From assembly GCA_947624855.1 (NCBI GenBank), contig CANQMC010000018.1:1-14844 (forward strand): 14,844 nucleotides of DNA. Reading direction: 5' to 3'. The notes below the pieces were generated by a model. That model worked only from the letters and a program-made list of their open reading frames with translations, did not search any database and had not been told where the DNA came from. The stretch comes from an uncultured Bacilli bacterium. GTDB lineage: Bacteria; Bacillota_I; Bacilli_A; RF39; UBA660. This document shows positions 1-7,167 of this stretch, piece after piece; positions within the stretch are counted from its first letter, which is position 1; each line of letters opens with the position of its first letter. The position numbers and the translations under genes are program-made.

Positions 1-2
1 CT

Positions 3-800
3 GGTTGTTTATCTCTTATGGCCGCCGGAGTACCTATTAAAGCCCCTGTCGCGGGTATCGCCATGGGTTTAATTGAAAATGGCAAGAAATATACCATTTT
101 AACTGATATTCAAGGTCTTGAAGATCATATGGGTGATATGGACTTTAAAGTTGCCGGTACTAAAGATGGAATTTGTGCTCTTCAAATGGATATTAAAATT
201 AAAGGAGTAACAGAAAAAATATTAAAAGAAGCCTTAGCTCAAGCTAAAAAAGCTCGTTTAGAAATATTAGATGTTATGGCATCTTGCATAAAAGAACCTC
301 GTAAAAGTTTATCTAAATATGCTCCTAAAATTGATACATTCACAATTAATCCTGAAAAAATTAAAGATGTTATTGGTCGAGGTGGCGAAATGATTACTAA
401 AATTATTCTTGAAGCTTCCAATGTTAAAACTATAAATGATAAAGATGCAGTCAAAGTTGATTTAGAAGATGATGGAAGAGTCATAATTTATCATAATGAT
501 GCTCAAGTTATAGCCAAAACTCGAAAAATGATCGAAGATATTGCTCGTGAAGTAGAGATAAATACAGTATATACAGGAAAAGTAGTTAAAGTTGAAGACT
601 TTGGTTGTTTTGTTGAACTATGGCCTGGCTGTGAAGGTTTAGTTCATGTATCTGAATTAGATAATAAACGAGTTGATAAACCAAAAGACATTGTAAGTGT
701 TGGTGATAAAATCATGGTAAAAGCTTTAGGTTATGATAATCGTGGTCGTTTAAATTTATCAAGAAAAGCTGCTTTACCAAAAAAAGAAATCAAAAAATAA
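3..800 (+). CDS. pnp: Polynucleotide phosphorylase, C-terminal part (5' truncated by window edge)
   Basis: PNPase degrades RNA 3' to 5' by phosphorolysis, releasing nucleoside diphosphates; it is cytosolic and often part of the degradosome. The open frame runs back to base 3, before the first ATG at 18, so the gene begins outside the window and 266 codons remain. The segment starts inside the second RNase PH-like core: the GVPIKAPVAGIAMGL stretch is diagnostic, and EDHMGDMDFK keeps the two catalytic Asp and the Lys equivalent to E. coli D486, D492 and K494. A KH domain follows, with its GxxG loop as GRGG in the INPEKIKDVIGRGGEMI segment, then a C-terminal S1 domain (TVYTGKVVKVEDFGCFVELWPG onward). 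The protein ends soon after S1 with a short lysine-rich tail, as is usual in Firmicutes. It is followed by a bidirectional terminator and a convergent regulator gene. Identification is very secure. Confidence 0.96.
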   Translation, partial: GCLSLMAAGVPIKAPVAGIAMGLIENGKKYTILTDIQGLEDHMGDMDFKVAGTKDGICALQMDIKIKGVTEKILKEALAQAKKARLEILDVMASCIKEPRKSLSKYAPKIDTFTINPEKIKDVIGRGGEMITKIILEASNVKTINDKDAVKVDLEDDGRVIIYHNDAQVIAKTRKMIEDIAREVEINTVYTGKVVKVEDFGCFVELWPGCEGLVHVSELDNKRVDKPKDIVSVGDKIMVKALGYDNRGRLNLSRKAALPKKEIKK

Positions 801-822
801 GTTCTAAAAATGAACTTATTTT
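794..822. terminator. Bidirectional rho-independent terminator between pnp and the convergent XRE gene
   Basis: The arms AATAAGTTC (796-804) and GAACTTATT (812-820) extend by two A-T pairs on each side and enclose the loop TAAAAAT. A T-rich run follows on the plus strand (TTAATTTTT) and a run of Ts follows on the minus strand (the complement of the As at 792-797). The hairpin overlaps the pnp stop codon and abuts the stop of the minus-strand regulator, so one structure can end both transcripts. Confidence 0.8.
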
Positions 823-1279
823 AATTTTTAACTTTAACTTTTAATTGTTCAGGTTCATCAATTCTACCCATTATATAATCTACAGATATATTAAAATAAT
901 TAGCAAATGCAATTAAAAAAGAAGTTAATATTAAATATTTCCCATTTTCATAGCGGCTTATTACTCCATTATCTGTATTTAAAACTTCTGCTAACTCCAC
1001 TTGTGTACAATTATTTTCTTTTCTAATTCTTCTAAGTCTTTTTCTATGTAAATTAAAATCAACTACTTTTTTCATATCTTTATAGCGGGGTTTAATCGAT
1101 AAACCTAAAACATAATCCATTGAAACATTAAAATAATTACAAAAATCTATCAATCTATTTAAAGGTATAACATTTAATTCTGCTTCCCACAAAGAATAAG
1201 TACTTCTTGCTACATTTAAAACTTTAGCCACTTCTTTTTGACTTAAATCATAATAATCTCTTACATATCTTAATCTCAT
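821..1279 (-). CDS. XRE-family transcriptional regulator with two HTH domains
   Basis: This predicted cytosolic DNA-binding protein is built as a tandem duplication. HTH 1 covers about residues 1-57 (MRLRYVRDYYDLSQKEVAKV, then STYSLWE) and ends NYFNVSMDYVLG. HTH 2 covers about 78-135 (RLRRIRKENNCTQVELAEVL, then ISRYENGK) and ends NYFNISVDYIMGRID. No other domain is visible, so it probably acts directly as a repressor or activator. I chose the ATG at 1279 (152 aa). The ATG at 1297 adds six residues, has no ribosome binding site and would start ahead of the family's normal N-terminus, whereas GGGGATGG lies just before 1279. The site is weak, so 1297 remains possible. Three iteron-like repeats at 1316-1375 lie just upstream and could be autoregulatory operators (inference). 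A paralog of the same design lies at 14200-14652. The DNA targets are unknown. Confidence 0.88.
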   Translation of the reverse strand: MRLRYVRDYYDLSQKEVAKVLNVARSTYSLWEAELNVIPLNRLIDFCNYFNVSMDYVLGLSIKPRYKDMKKVVDFNLHRKRLRRIRKENNCTQVELAEVLNTDNGVISRYENGKYLILTSFLIAFANYFNISVDYIMGRIDEPEQLKVKVKN

Positions 1280-1315
1280 AAATCCATCCCCAAGCATTTA
1301 AATTTTATCAAAAAC

Positions 1316-1375
1316 ATAAATAACAAAATATTTTAGCTATAAAATAACATAATATGCTTTAAAATAACATAATAT
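1316..1375. repeat. Three iteron-like direct repeats upstream of the XRE gene (candidate operator)
   Basis: The 16-mer TAAAATAACATAATAT occurs exactly at 1340-1355 and 1360-1375. A third copy at 1316-1331 (ATAAATAACAAAATAT) matches 13 of 16 positions. Start-to-start spacing is 20 and 24 bp, close to two helical turns. The array sits between the divergent XRE and pcrA genes, within 100 bp of the XRE start. Binding by the XRE protein is inference. In such AT-rich DNA some repetition is expected, but an exact 16-bp match at 20-bp phase is notable. Confidence 0.6.
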
Positions 1376-1452
1376 TGTTGAAAAGTTTTAAATATTATTG
1401 ATAATTAATATAAATAACTAATCTAAATAATAATTCCTTTTCTAGTTTTTAC

Positions 1453-1481
1453 TTTCAATTTAAAAAAATAAATGGTATAAT
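1453..1481 (+). promoter_or_regulatory. Promoter for pcrA (extended -10)
   Basis: The -10 is TATAAT at 1476-1481, preceded by TG one base upstream (TGGTATAAT), an extended -10. The -35 at 17-bp spacing is weak (TTTCAA, 1453-1458), as is common when the extended element is present. Transcription would start around 1488, giving a very short leader before the ATG at 1498, so the ribosome binding site lies at or next to the RNA 5' end. Confidence 0.7.
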
Positions 1482-1497
1482 TAAATAGGTGGTAAAA

Positions 1498-3579
1498 ATG
1501 TTTGAAAAACTAAACGATAAACAAAAAGAAGCAGTAGGACATCTAGATGGACCATGTTTAGTAATCGCTGGTGCTGGATCAGGTAAAACTAAAGTATTAA
1601 CATCAAGAATTGCCTATTTATTAGAAGAAGGTATTAATGATTATAATATTTTAGCCATTACTTTTACCAATAAAGCTGCTAAAGAAATGCGAGAAAGATT
1701 AAACATTTTAGTTCCAGATAATAATGTCTTTGTAGGAACATATCATTCTTTTGGTTTAAAAATAATTAGAGAAAATATAAGTGCTTTAAATATGGATAAA
1801 AATTTTACAATTATCGACAGTGAAGATTCTTTAAGTTTAATTAAACGAATAATGAAAGATTTATTAATAGATCCTAAAGATATAAGTCCTTATTATATAC
1901 GTAATAAAATAAGTTTTATTAAAAATGAATTATTAATAGAAAGTGAATTAGATCGTTATTTTGTTACTTATGCCGAAAAAAAAGTAGTAGAAGTATATCA
2001 TGTCTATGAAAAAAATCTAAGAAAAAACAATGCTGTTGATTTTGATGATTTATTAGTTTTACCTGTAAAATTATTTAGAGAAAACAAAAATATTCTTGAA
2101 AAATATCAAGAGAGATTTAAATATATTTTAATTGATGAATATCAAGATACTAATGAAGTTCAATATAAAATGAGCAAACTTTTAGCTAATAAATATAAAA
2201 ATATTTTTGTAGTAGGAGATGCTAATCAATGTATATATGGTTTCCGTCAAGCTAACTTCCGTAATATATTAAATTTTGAAAAAGATTATGAAAATGCTCA
2301 TGTTGTAACTTTAGATCAAAATTATCGTAGTACCAAAAATATTTTAGATGCTGCTAATTCTGTTATTAAAAATAATAAAGAGCGAAAAGATATGGAATTA
2401 CATAGTAATTTAGGTGAAGGAGTAAAAGTAAAATATTTACGTAGTTATGATGAAAAACATGAAATAACTTTAATCGCGGATGAAATTAAAAACTTATTAA
2501 ATGAAGGTTATGAATATCAAGATATTGCTATTTTTTATCGAACTAATGCCCAATCAAGAAATATTGAAGAAGTTTTACTTAAAAATAATTATCCCTATCG
2601 CGTATTTGGTAGTTTTTATTTCTATAATCGTAAAGAAATTAAAGATTTATTAGGTTATTTAAGATTAATAAATAATCCAAATGATGATATTAGTTTAAGA
2701 AGAATAATAAATGTTCCCAAACGAAAAATTGGCCCTAAATCTATTGAATATTTAGCTCAAGCTGCCGAAGAACAAGGAACATCTATGTTTGAAGCAATTA
2801 CTAAAGATAATGAATTAGAATTTAAAAATTTAATCTTAGAATTACGAAAAGATGCTTTAGAATTATCTTTAACTGAATTAATTGAAGATATTTTAGATAA
2901 AAGTGGTATTAAAAAAGAATTAGAAAATGATAAAACATTAGATGGTGAATTACGACTAGAAAACTTAATGGAATTTAAAAGTATAACAGCTTCTTTTGAA
3001 AATAGAACAGGTTCCGTAAATCTAGGAGATTTCTTAGAAGAAATAAGTTTAGTTTCAGATATAACTGAACATCAAGATGAAGATAATGTAATAACTTTAA
3101 TGACTATTCACAGTGCAAAAGGTCTTGAATTTAAAGTAGTATTTATAACGGGTATGGAAGAAGGAATATTCCCTCATACTAATGCCTTTTTAGAAGGAGA
3201 AGATAGCATTGAAGAAGAAAGAAGATTATGTTATGTTGGATTTACCCGAGCCAAAGAAAGATTATATTTAACTAATGCTAAAAAAAGAATGATTTATGGT
3301 AAAACAACCTCAAATCCTCCTTCAAGATTTATTGAAGAAATAAATAAAGATGTTTTAGAAACAAGTAACATGAGCATTAAAGAAGAAAAATTTATTAATA
3401 AAAATGCCATGTATAAAGATGAAAATGTTGAATATAAAAAAGGAGATATTGTTATGCATTCCATATATGGTCGAGGAGTAGTTTTAGATACCGATGAAAA
3501 ATTTGTAAATATTGCTTTTGCCAAAAATTTTGGAATTCGTAAATTAATGAAAAATCATAAAAGTTTAACCAAAGCCTAA
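1498..3579 (+). CDS. pcrA: ATP-dependent DNA helicase PcrA (UvrD/Rep superfamily 1A)
   Basis: PcrA is a 3'-5' DNA helicase of replication restart, nucleotide excision repair and removal of RecA or stalled RNA polymerase. All SF1A motifs are visible: Q motif LNDKQ (residues 5-9), Walker A AGAGSGKT (24-31), motif Ia ITFTNKAAKEM, DEYQ Walker B (213-216), motif III GDANQCIYGFRQA, motif IV LDQNYRSTKNI, motif V TLMTIHSAKGLEF and motif VI EEERRLCYVGFTRAK. The C-terminus (KKGDIVMHSIYGRGVV) is the Tudor-like domain known in PcrA to contact RNA polymerase. The open frame reaches a GTG at 1489, but that GTG lies in the AGGTGG ribosome binding site (1487-1492), so I start at ATG 1498 (693 aa). Motif III is unusual: GDANQC rather than the common GDxDQS. 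The gene is usually near ligA, as here, but a nucleotidyltransferase gene sits between them. Confidence 0.97.
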   Translation: MFEKLNDKQKEAVGHLDGPCLVIAGAGSGKTKVLTSRIAYLLEEGINDYNILAITFTNKAAKEMRERLNILVPDNNVFVGTYHSFGLKIIRENISALNMDKNFTIIDSEDSLSLIKRIMKDLLIDPKDISPYYIRNKISFIKNELLIESELDRYFVTYAEKKVVEVYHVYEKNLRKNNAVDFDDLLVLPVKLFRENKNILEKYQERFKYILIDEYQDTNEVQYKMSKLLANKYKNIFVVGDANQCIYGFRQANFRNILNFEKDYENAHVVTLDQNYRSTKNILDAANSVIKNNKERKDMELHSNLGEGVKVKYLRSYDEKHEITLIADEIKNLLNEGYEYQDIAIFYRTNAQSRNIEEVLLKNNYPYRVFGSFYFYNRKEIKDLLGYLRLINNPNDDISLRRIINVPKRKIGPKSIEYLAQAAEEQGTSMFEAITKDNELEFKNLILELRKDALELSLTELIEDILDKSGIKKELENDKTLDGELRLENLMEFKSITASFENRTGSVNLGDFLEEISLVSDITEHQDEDNVITLMTIHSAKGLEFKVVFITGMEEGIFPHTNAFLEGEDSIEEERRLCYVGFTRAKERLYLTNAKKRMIYGKTTSNPPSRFIEEINKDVLETSNMSIKEEKFINKNAMYKDENVEYKKGDIVMHSIYGRGVVLDTDEKFVNIAFAKNFGIRKLMKNHKSLTKA

Positions 3580-3598
3580 ATAAAAAATTTAGGTTTTT
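3571..3598 (+). terminator. Rho-independent terminator of pcrA
   Basis: The arms AAAGCCTAAAT (3571-3581) and ATTTAGGTTTT (3587-3597), with one G-U pair, enclose an AAAAA loop and run into TTTTT. The pcrA stop codon TAA (3577-3579) lies in the left arm. The structure separates pcrA from the promoter of the next operon. Confidence 0.8.
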
Positions 3599-3618
3599 AA
3601 ATTAATTTACGAAAACTC

Positions 3619-3647
3619 TTTCTATAATTAATTTAAAATGATATAAT
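3619..3647 (+). promoter_or_regulatory. Promoter for the nucleotidyltransferase-ligA operon (extended -10)
   Basis: The -10 is TATAAT at 3642-3647 with TG one base upstream (TGATATAAT). The -35 region at 17 bp is poor (TTTCTA, 3619-3624). It follows the pcrA terminator directly, and the ribosome binding site GGAGG (3660-3664) precedes the ATG at 3671, leaving a leader of about 17 nt. Confidence 0.65.
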
Positions 3648-3670
3648 TAAATAAGATATGGAGGAAAAAA

Positions 3671-4573
3671 ATGAAAAAAACACTAGTAGTAATGGCCGCC
3701 GGATTAGGCAGTCGTTTTGGAGGATTAAAACAAATTGAACCTGTTGGCCCTCATGGCGAATTTATAATTGATTATTCAGTTTATGATGCTAAAAAGGCCG
3801 GATTTTCCAAAGTAGTATTTGTAATAAAAAAAGAATTAGAAAAAGCCTTTAAAGAAACTATTGGTAAAAGATTAGAAAATAAAATAGAAGTTGCTTATGC
3901 TTATCAAGAAATTAATGATATTCCAACTAAAAAATATTTAGTAGATTTAAGAGAAAAACCTTGGGGAACAATCCAAGCTGTTTTATGTGCTAAAAATGAA
4001 GTAGATGGCGACTTTGTAGTTATTAATGCAGATGATTTTTATGGTCGTGATTCATATATTAAAGCTAGCACTTTTTTAGATAATGAAAGAGAAGAAAATG
4101 TTTATGCATCTATCAACTTTCCTTTCCAAGTTACATCATCAAAATATGGCAGTGTTAAACGAGCAGTAGTGTTCTTTGAAAATGATAAAATAGTTAAATT
4201 AGTAGAAAGTAAAATAACCCCTCAAGAGGATTATGCTTATGCCGAACCTTTAAATGGCGATAAACCTTTCAAAATAGAATTAAATAATCCTGTTGCCGTA
4301 AATATGTTTGCTTTTAAACAAAACTTTTTTACTTACTTAGAAGAATATTTTAATAATTTCTTTAACCAAGATGATGAAGAAATTTTAAAAAGTGAAGCTT
4401 TATTACCAGTACTAATTAAAGAAAAACTTGAAAGCAAAGAAATAATTCTTAAAAATATTGTATCACAAAGCAAATGGTTAGGTATGACTTATCGCGAAGA
4501 TTTAGCTGATTTAAAAAATAATATCCATAAATTAATTGAATCTGGCGAATATCCTGAAAAATTATGGGAATAA
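3671..4573 (+). CDS. Sugar-nucleotide-type nucleotidyltransferase (NTP_transferase family)
   Basis: This 300-residue cytosolic enzyme has the Rossmann-like fold that joins an NTP to a sugar phosphate, releasing pyrophosphate. The N-terminal pyrophosphorylase signature is intact (AAGLGSRFGGLKQ, residues 9-21, with the phosphate-binding glycines, Arg15 and Lys20). A metal-binding acidic pair appears in VVINADDFYG (Asp121-Asp122). The region KPWGTIQAVLCAK resembles the substrate-positioning segment of the family. Sugar and nucleotide specificity cannot be read from the sequence, and no sugar pathway genes are adjacent. It starts at ATG 3671, nicely placed after GGAGG. Its stop is only 2 nt before the ATG of ligA at 4576, so the two are co-transcribed and probably translationally coupled. 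The position between pcrA and ligA is not the usual Firmicutes order. Confidence 0.88.
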   Translation: MKKTLVVMAAGLGSRFGGLKQIEPVGPHGEFIIDYSVYDAKKAGFSKVVFVIKKELEKAFKETIGKRLENKIEVAYAYQEINDIPTKKYLVDLREKPWGTIQAVLCAKNEVDGDFVVINADDFYGRDSYIKASTFLDNEREENVYASINFPFQVTSSKYGSVKRAVVFFENDKIVKLVESKITPQEDYAYAEPLNGDKPFKIELNNPVAVNMFAFKQNFFTYLEEYFNNFFNQDDEEILKSEALLPVLIKEKLESKEIILKNIVSQSKWLGMTYREDLADLKNNIHKLIESGEYPEKLWE

Positions 4574-4575
4574 AC

Positions 4576-6567
4576 ATGCAAGATATCGAAAAGCGAATAA
4601 CTGAATTAACAAATATTTTAAAACAAGCTAATTATGAATATTATAATTTAGATAATCCAAGTTTAACTGACCAAGAATATGATAAATATTTACGAGAATT
4701 AATAATTTTAGAAGAAAAATATCCCGAATATGCTGATCCTAATAGTCCTACTAAAAGAGTAGGAGGCGAAGCAATTGATAAATTCCAAAAAGTAACACAT
4801 AAAATTCCTATGATTAGTTTATCAAATGTTTTTAATGAAGAAGAAATCATGGAATTTACTAATAGAATTAAAAATGCAGGTTTTAAACCAGAATATGTTT
4901 GTGAATTAAAAATAGATGGTCTTAGTGTTTCTCTGCATTATGAACATGGTAAACTTGTTTTTGCCGCCACTCGCGGTGATGGAATAACTGGTGAAGACAT
5001 AACTCACAATGTCAAAACTATTAAAACAGTTCCCTTAGATTTAAAAAGAGATATTGATATTGAAGTTCGAGGGGAAATCTACATGAATAAAAAAACATTA
5101 GAAAAAATAAATCGCGAAAGAGAAAAAAATGGTGAAGTAAAACTCCAAAATGTTCGTAATGCTGCCGCTGGTTCTATTCGCCAATTAGATCCTAAAGTAG
5201 CGGCTAAAAGACATTTAGACACTTGGATATATCATTTACCAAACCCTTTAGATTATGGAATTAAAACTCATTTTGAAGCCTTAAATTTTATGAAAGAATT
5301 AGGTTTTAAAACTAACCCAGTATCAAGATTAGTAAAAAATGAAAAAGAAATATTAGAATTTATCGAAGAATACACTAATAAAAGAAATGATTTACCATAT
5401 GAAATAGATGGAGTAGTCATTAAAGTTAATGATATAAACATGCAACAAGAATTAGGCTCAACAGTCAAATATCCAAGATGGGCAACTGCTTATAAATTTC
5501 CAGCTTTAGAAGCTTTAACCAAATTAATAGATATCAAATTTACTGTCGGAAGAACTGGTCAAGTAACACCAAATGCTGTTTTAGAACCTGTATTAGTTAT
5601 GGGTTCAACCATAAGAAGAGCCACTCTCCATAATGAAGATTATTGTAAATGTTTAGATTTACGAATTGGTGATATTGTTTCCATAAAAAAAGCCGGTGAT
5701 GTTATCCCCGAAGTTATAGAACCTAAACTAGAAAGAAGAACAGGAAAAGAAATACCTTTTGAAATGATTAAAAATTGTCCTATATGTGGCAGTTTACTTG
5801 AAAAAAAAGGCAATGTTGATTATTTTTGTACTAATAAAGACTGTCCTAAAAAAAACATTGAAAGTTTAATTCATTTTGCCAGTCGTAATGCCATGAATAT
5901 AGATGGTTTAGGTACAGAAATTATTGAAGATTTTTATAATGAAGGTTTCTTAAAAACAATTCCTGATTTTTACCATTTACAAAATTATCGTGAAGAAATA
6001 ATAAACTTAGAAGGTTATGGTAATAAAAAAGTAAATAATCTTTTAACCGCTATAGAAACAAGTAAAACCAATAGTTTAGAAAGATTAATCTTTGGTTTAG
6101 GAATAAGTGGTATAGGAGCCAAAAATGCCAAATTACTCGCAAGCACTTATAAAAATATTTATAATTTACAAAAAGCAACATATGAAGAATTAACAAATAT
6201 TCGTGATATTGGTGATATATTAGCTCAAAATATTGTTAATTATTTTAAAAATCCTGAAAATATAGAATTAATAAATACTTTAGAACAATTAGGATTAAAT
6301 ATGAATTATAATGGAACAGCTAGTAAAGAAAATAGTTTATTTACTGATAAAAAATTTGTTATCACTGGTACTATAAGTTTTATGTCTCGAGATGAAATAA
6401 AAAATTTAATTGAATCTTATGGAGGAAAAACTATTGACAGTGTTAGTAAAAATACTGATGTTGTAATTGTTGGAGCAAATCCTGGAAGTAAATACGATAA
6501 AGCTAAATCTTTAAACATTCTTATTTGGGATGAACCTAAATTTAAAGAAATTGTAGATAGTTTGTAA
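4576..6567 (+). CDS. ligA: NAD+-dependent DNA ligase LigA
   Basis: LigA seals 5'-phosphate/3'-OH nicks in DNA using NAD+ in replication and repair. Domains in order: Ia NAD+-binding region (YYNLDNPSLTDQEYD, residues about 20-36), adenylation domain with nucleophile Lys112 in CELKIDGLSV and later EIDGVVIKVN, OB domain (FTVGRTGQVTPNA), a four-cysteine zinc finger (Cys401, Cys404, Cys418, Cys423), helix-hairpin-helix repeats (NIDGLGTEII, GYGNKKVNNLL, GISGIGAKNA, IRDIGDILAQ) and a C-terminal BRCT domain (DKKFVITGTI to the end). The length of 663 aa is normal for the family (E. coli LigA has 671 aa). An in-frame ATG at 4564 overlaps the preceding gene; I prefer 4576 because GGGA lies just upstream of it and MQDIEKRI is a natural start. 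All key residues are present and the enzyme looks intact. Confidence 0.97.
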   Translation: MQDIEKRITELTNILKQANYEYYNLDNPSLTDQEYDKYLRELIILEEKYPEYADPNSPTKRVGGEAIDKFQKVTHKIPMISLSNVFNEEEIMEFTNRIKNAGFKPEYVCELKIDGLSVSLHYEHGKLVFAATRGDGITGEDITHNVKTIKTVPLDLKRDIDIEVRGEIYMNKKTLEKINREREKNGEVKLQNVRNAAAGSIRQLDPKVAAKRHLDTWIYHLPNPLDYGIKTHFEALNFMKELGFKTNPVSRLVKNEKEILEFIEEYTNKRNDLPYEIDGVVIKVNDINMQQELGSTVKYPRWATAYKFPALEALTKLIDIKFTVGRTGQVTPNAVLEPVLVMGSTIRRATLHNEDYCKCLDLRIGDIVSIKKAGDVIPEVIEPKLERRTGKEIPFEMIKNCPICGSLLEKKGNVDYFCTNKDCPKKNIESLIHFASRNAMNIDGLGTEIIEDFYNEGFLKTIPDFYHLQNYREEIINLEGYGNKKVNNLLTAIETSKTNSLERLIFGLGISGIGAKNAKLLASTYKNIYNLQKATYEELTNIRDIGDILAQNIVNYFKNPENIELINTLEQLGLNMNYNGTASKENSLFTDKKFVITGTISFMSRDEIKNLIESYGGKTIDSVSKNTDVVIVGANPGSKYDKAKSLNILIWDEPKFKEIVDSL

Positions 6568-6611
6568 TTATTTACATTTTTTTGTGTAAAGTATTGTCAA
6601 TTAATTATAAA

Positions 6612-6640
6612 TTGCGAGTTTAAGAAAATAATGGTATAAT
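6612..6640 (+). promoter_or_regulatory. Promoter of the three-gene membrane operon
   Basis: The -35 is TTGCGA (6612-6617), the spacer 17 bp and the -10 TATAAT (6635-6640) with an extended TGG element. The ribosome binding site GAGG (6654-6657) precedes the ATG at 6666. No promoter of this quality is seen before the next two genes, so this one probably serves 6666-10036. Confidence 0.75.
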
Positions 6641-6665
6641 ATAAAAAACAAAAGAGGCGATATTA

Positions 6666-7160
6666 ATGAAAAAAATAAAAAAAATATGGCAAGATAACAG
6701 TGTATTATTAGTTTTATTAATGATCTTAATAACATGTTTAATAGCCATTTCCATCGTAGTGGTCACATATTTTGTAGGTAATTCAAATACTAAATATGGT
6801 GATCGTTTAGATGATATTAAATCCCATCCATTTAAAGAAGAAGTTCAAGATGATATTATTGTTAAAATTGAAAGTGATAAAAAAATCGAAGAAGCAAATA
6901 TGCGAACTTCAGGCAAAACAATTTATGTAACCATCAAATTTACCGCTGGAATTACTTTAGTAGAAGCCGAAAGTAAAGCTTTAGCATCACTAGATTACTT
7001 TGATGAAGATATTTTAAATTTTTATGATATTGAATTTATGATTAAAGCAGATTCTACTGAAAAAAGTGAAGGCTTTGAAATAATTGGTTCCCATAATGTA
7101 AGTGGTACTGGTGGTATTGTCTGGAATAATAACACAAAAATTGAGGATGAAGAAAAGTAG
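6666..7160 (+). CDS. Single-pass membrane protein of unknown function
   Basis: I do not recognise this 164-residue protein. It has a short basic N-terminus (MKKIKKIW), one transmembrane helix at about residues 13-37 (SVLLVLLMILITCLIAISIV and on) and a hydrophilic remainder of about 125 residues predicted to face outward. There is a Cys in the helix (ITCLIA), but it is not a convincing lipobox, so a lipoprotein is unlikely. The exterior part looks folded (alternating strand segments such as IYVTIKFTAGITLV and FEIIGSHNV) and ends in an acidic-basic tail. It is the first gene of an operon: 7 nt separate it from the degenerate-GGDEF protein, so it may be a partner or accessory subunit of that sensor (inference from context only). 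Confidence 0.8.
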   Translation: MKKIKKIWQDNSVLLVLLMILITCLIAISIVVVTYFVGNSNTKYGDRLDDIKSHPFKEEVQDDIIVKIESDKKIEEANMRTSGKTIYVTIKFTAGITLVEAESKALASLDYFDEDILNFYDIEFMIKADSTEKSEGFEIIGSHNVSGTGGIVWNNNTKIEDEEK

Positions 7161-7167
7161 GTAGTTT

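Noticed and set aside
239..484. Minus-strand ORF opposite pnp, and similar ORFs opposite pcrA, ligA, the membrane genes and the proline-rich gene
   Set aside because: They lie wholly opposite strongly conserved or well-framed genes, lack ribosome binding sites or recognisable domains, and are shadows of AT-rich coding sequence.
1489..1497. GTG start for pcrA
   Set aside because: The GTG is part of the AGGTGG ribosome binding site that serves the ATG at 1498.
6571..6590. Inverted repeat TTTACA / TGTAAA after ligA as a terminator
   Set aside because: The stem is only 6 bp and no run of Ts follows it (GTATTGTCAA follows), so it does not look like a rho-independent terminator.
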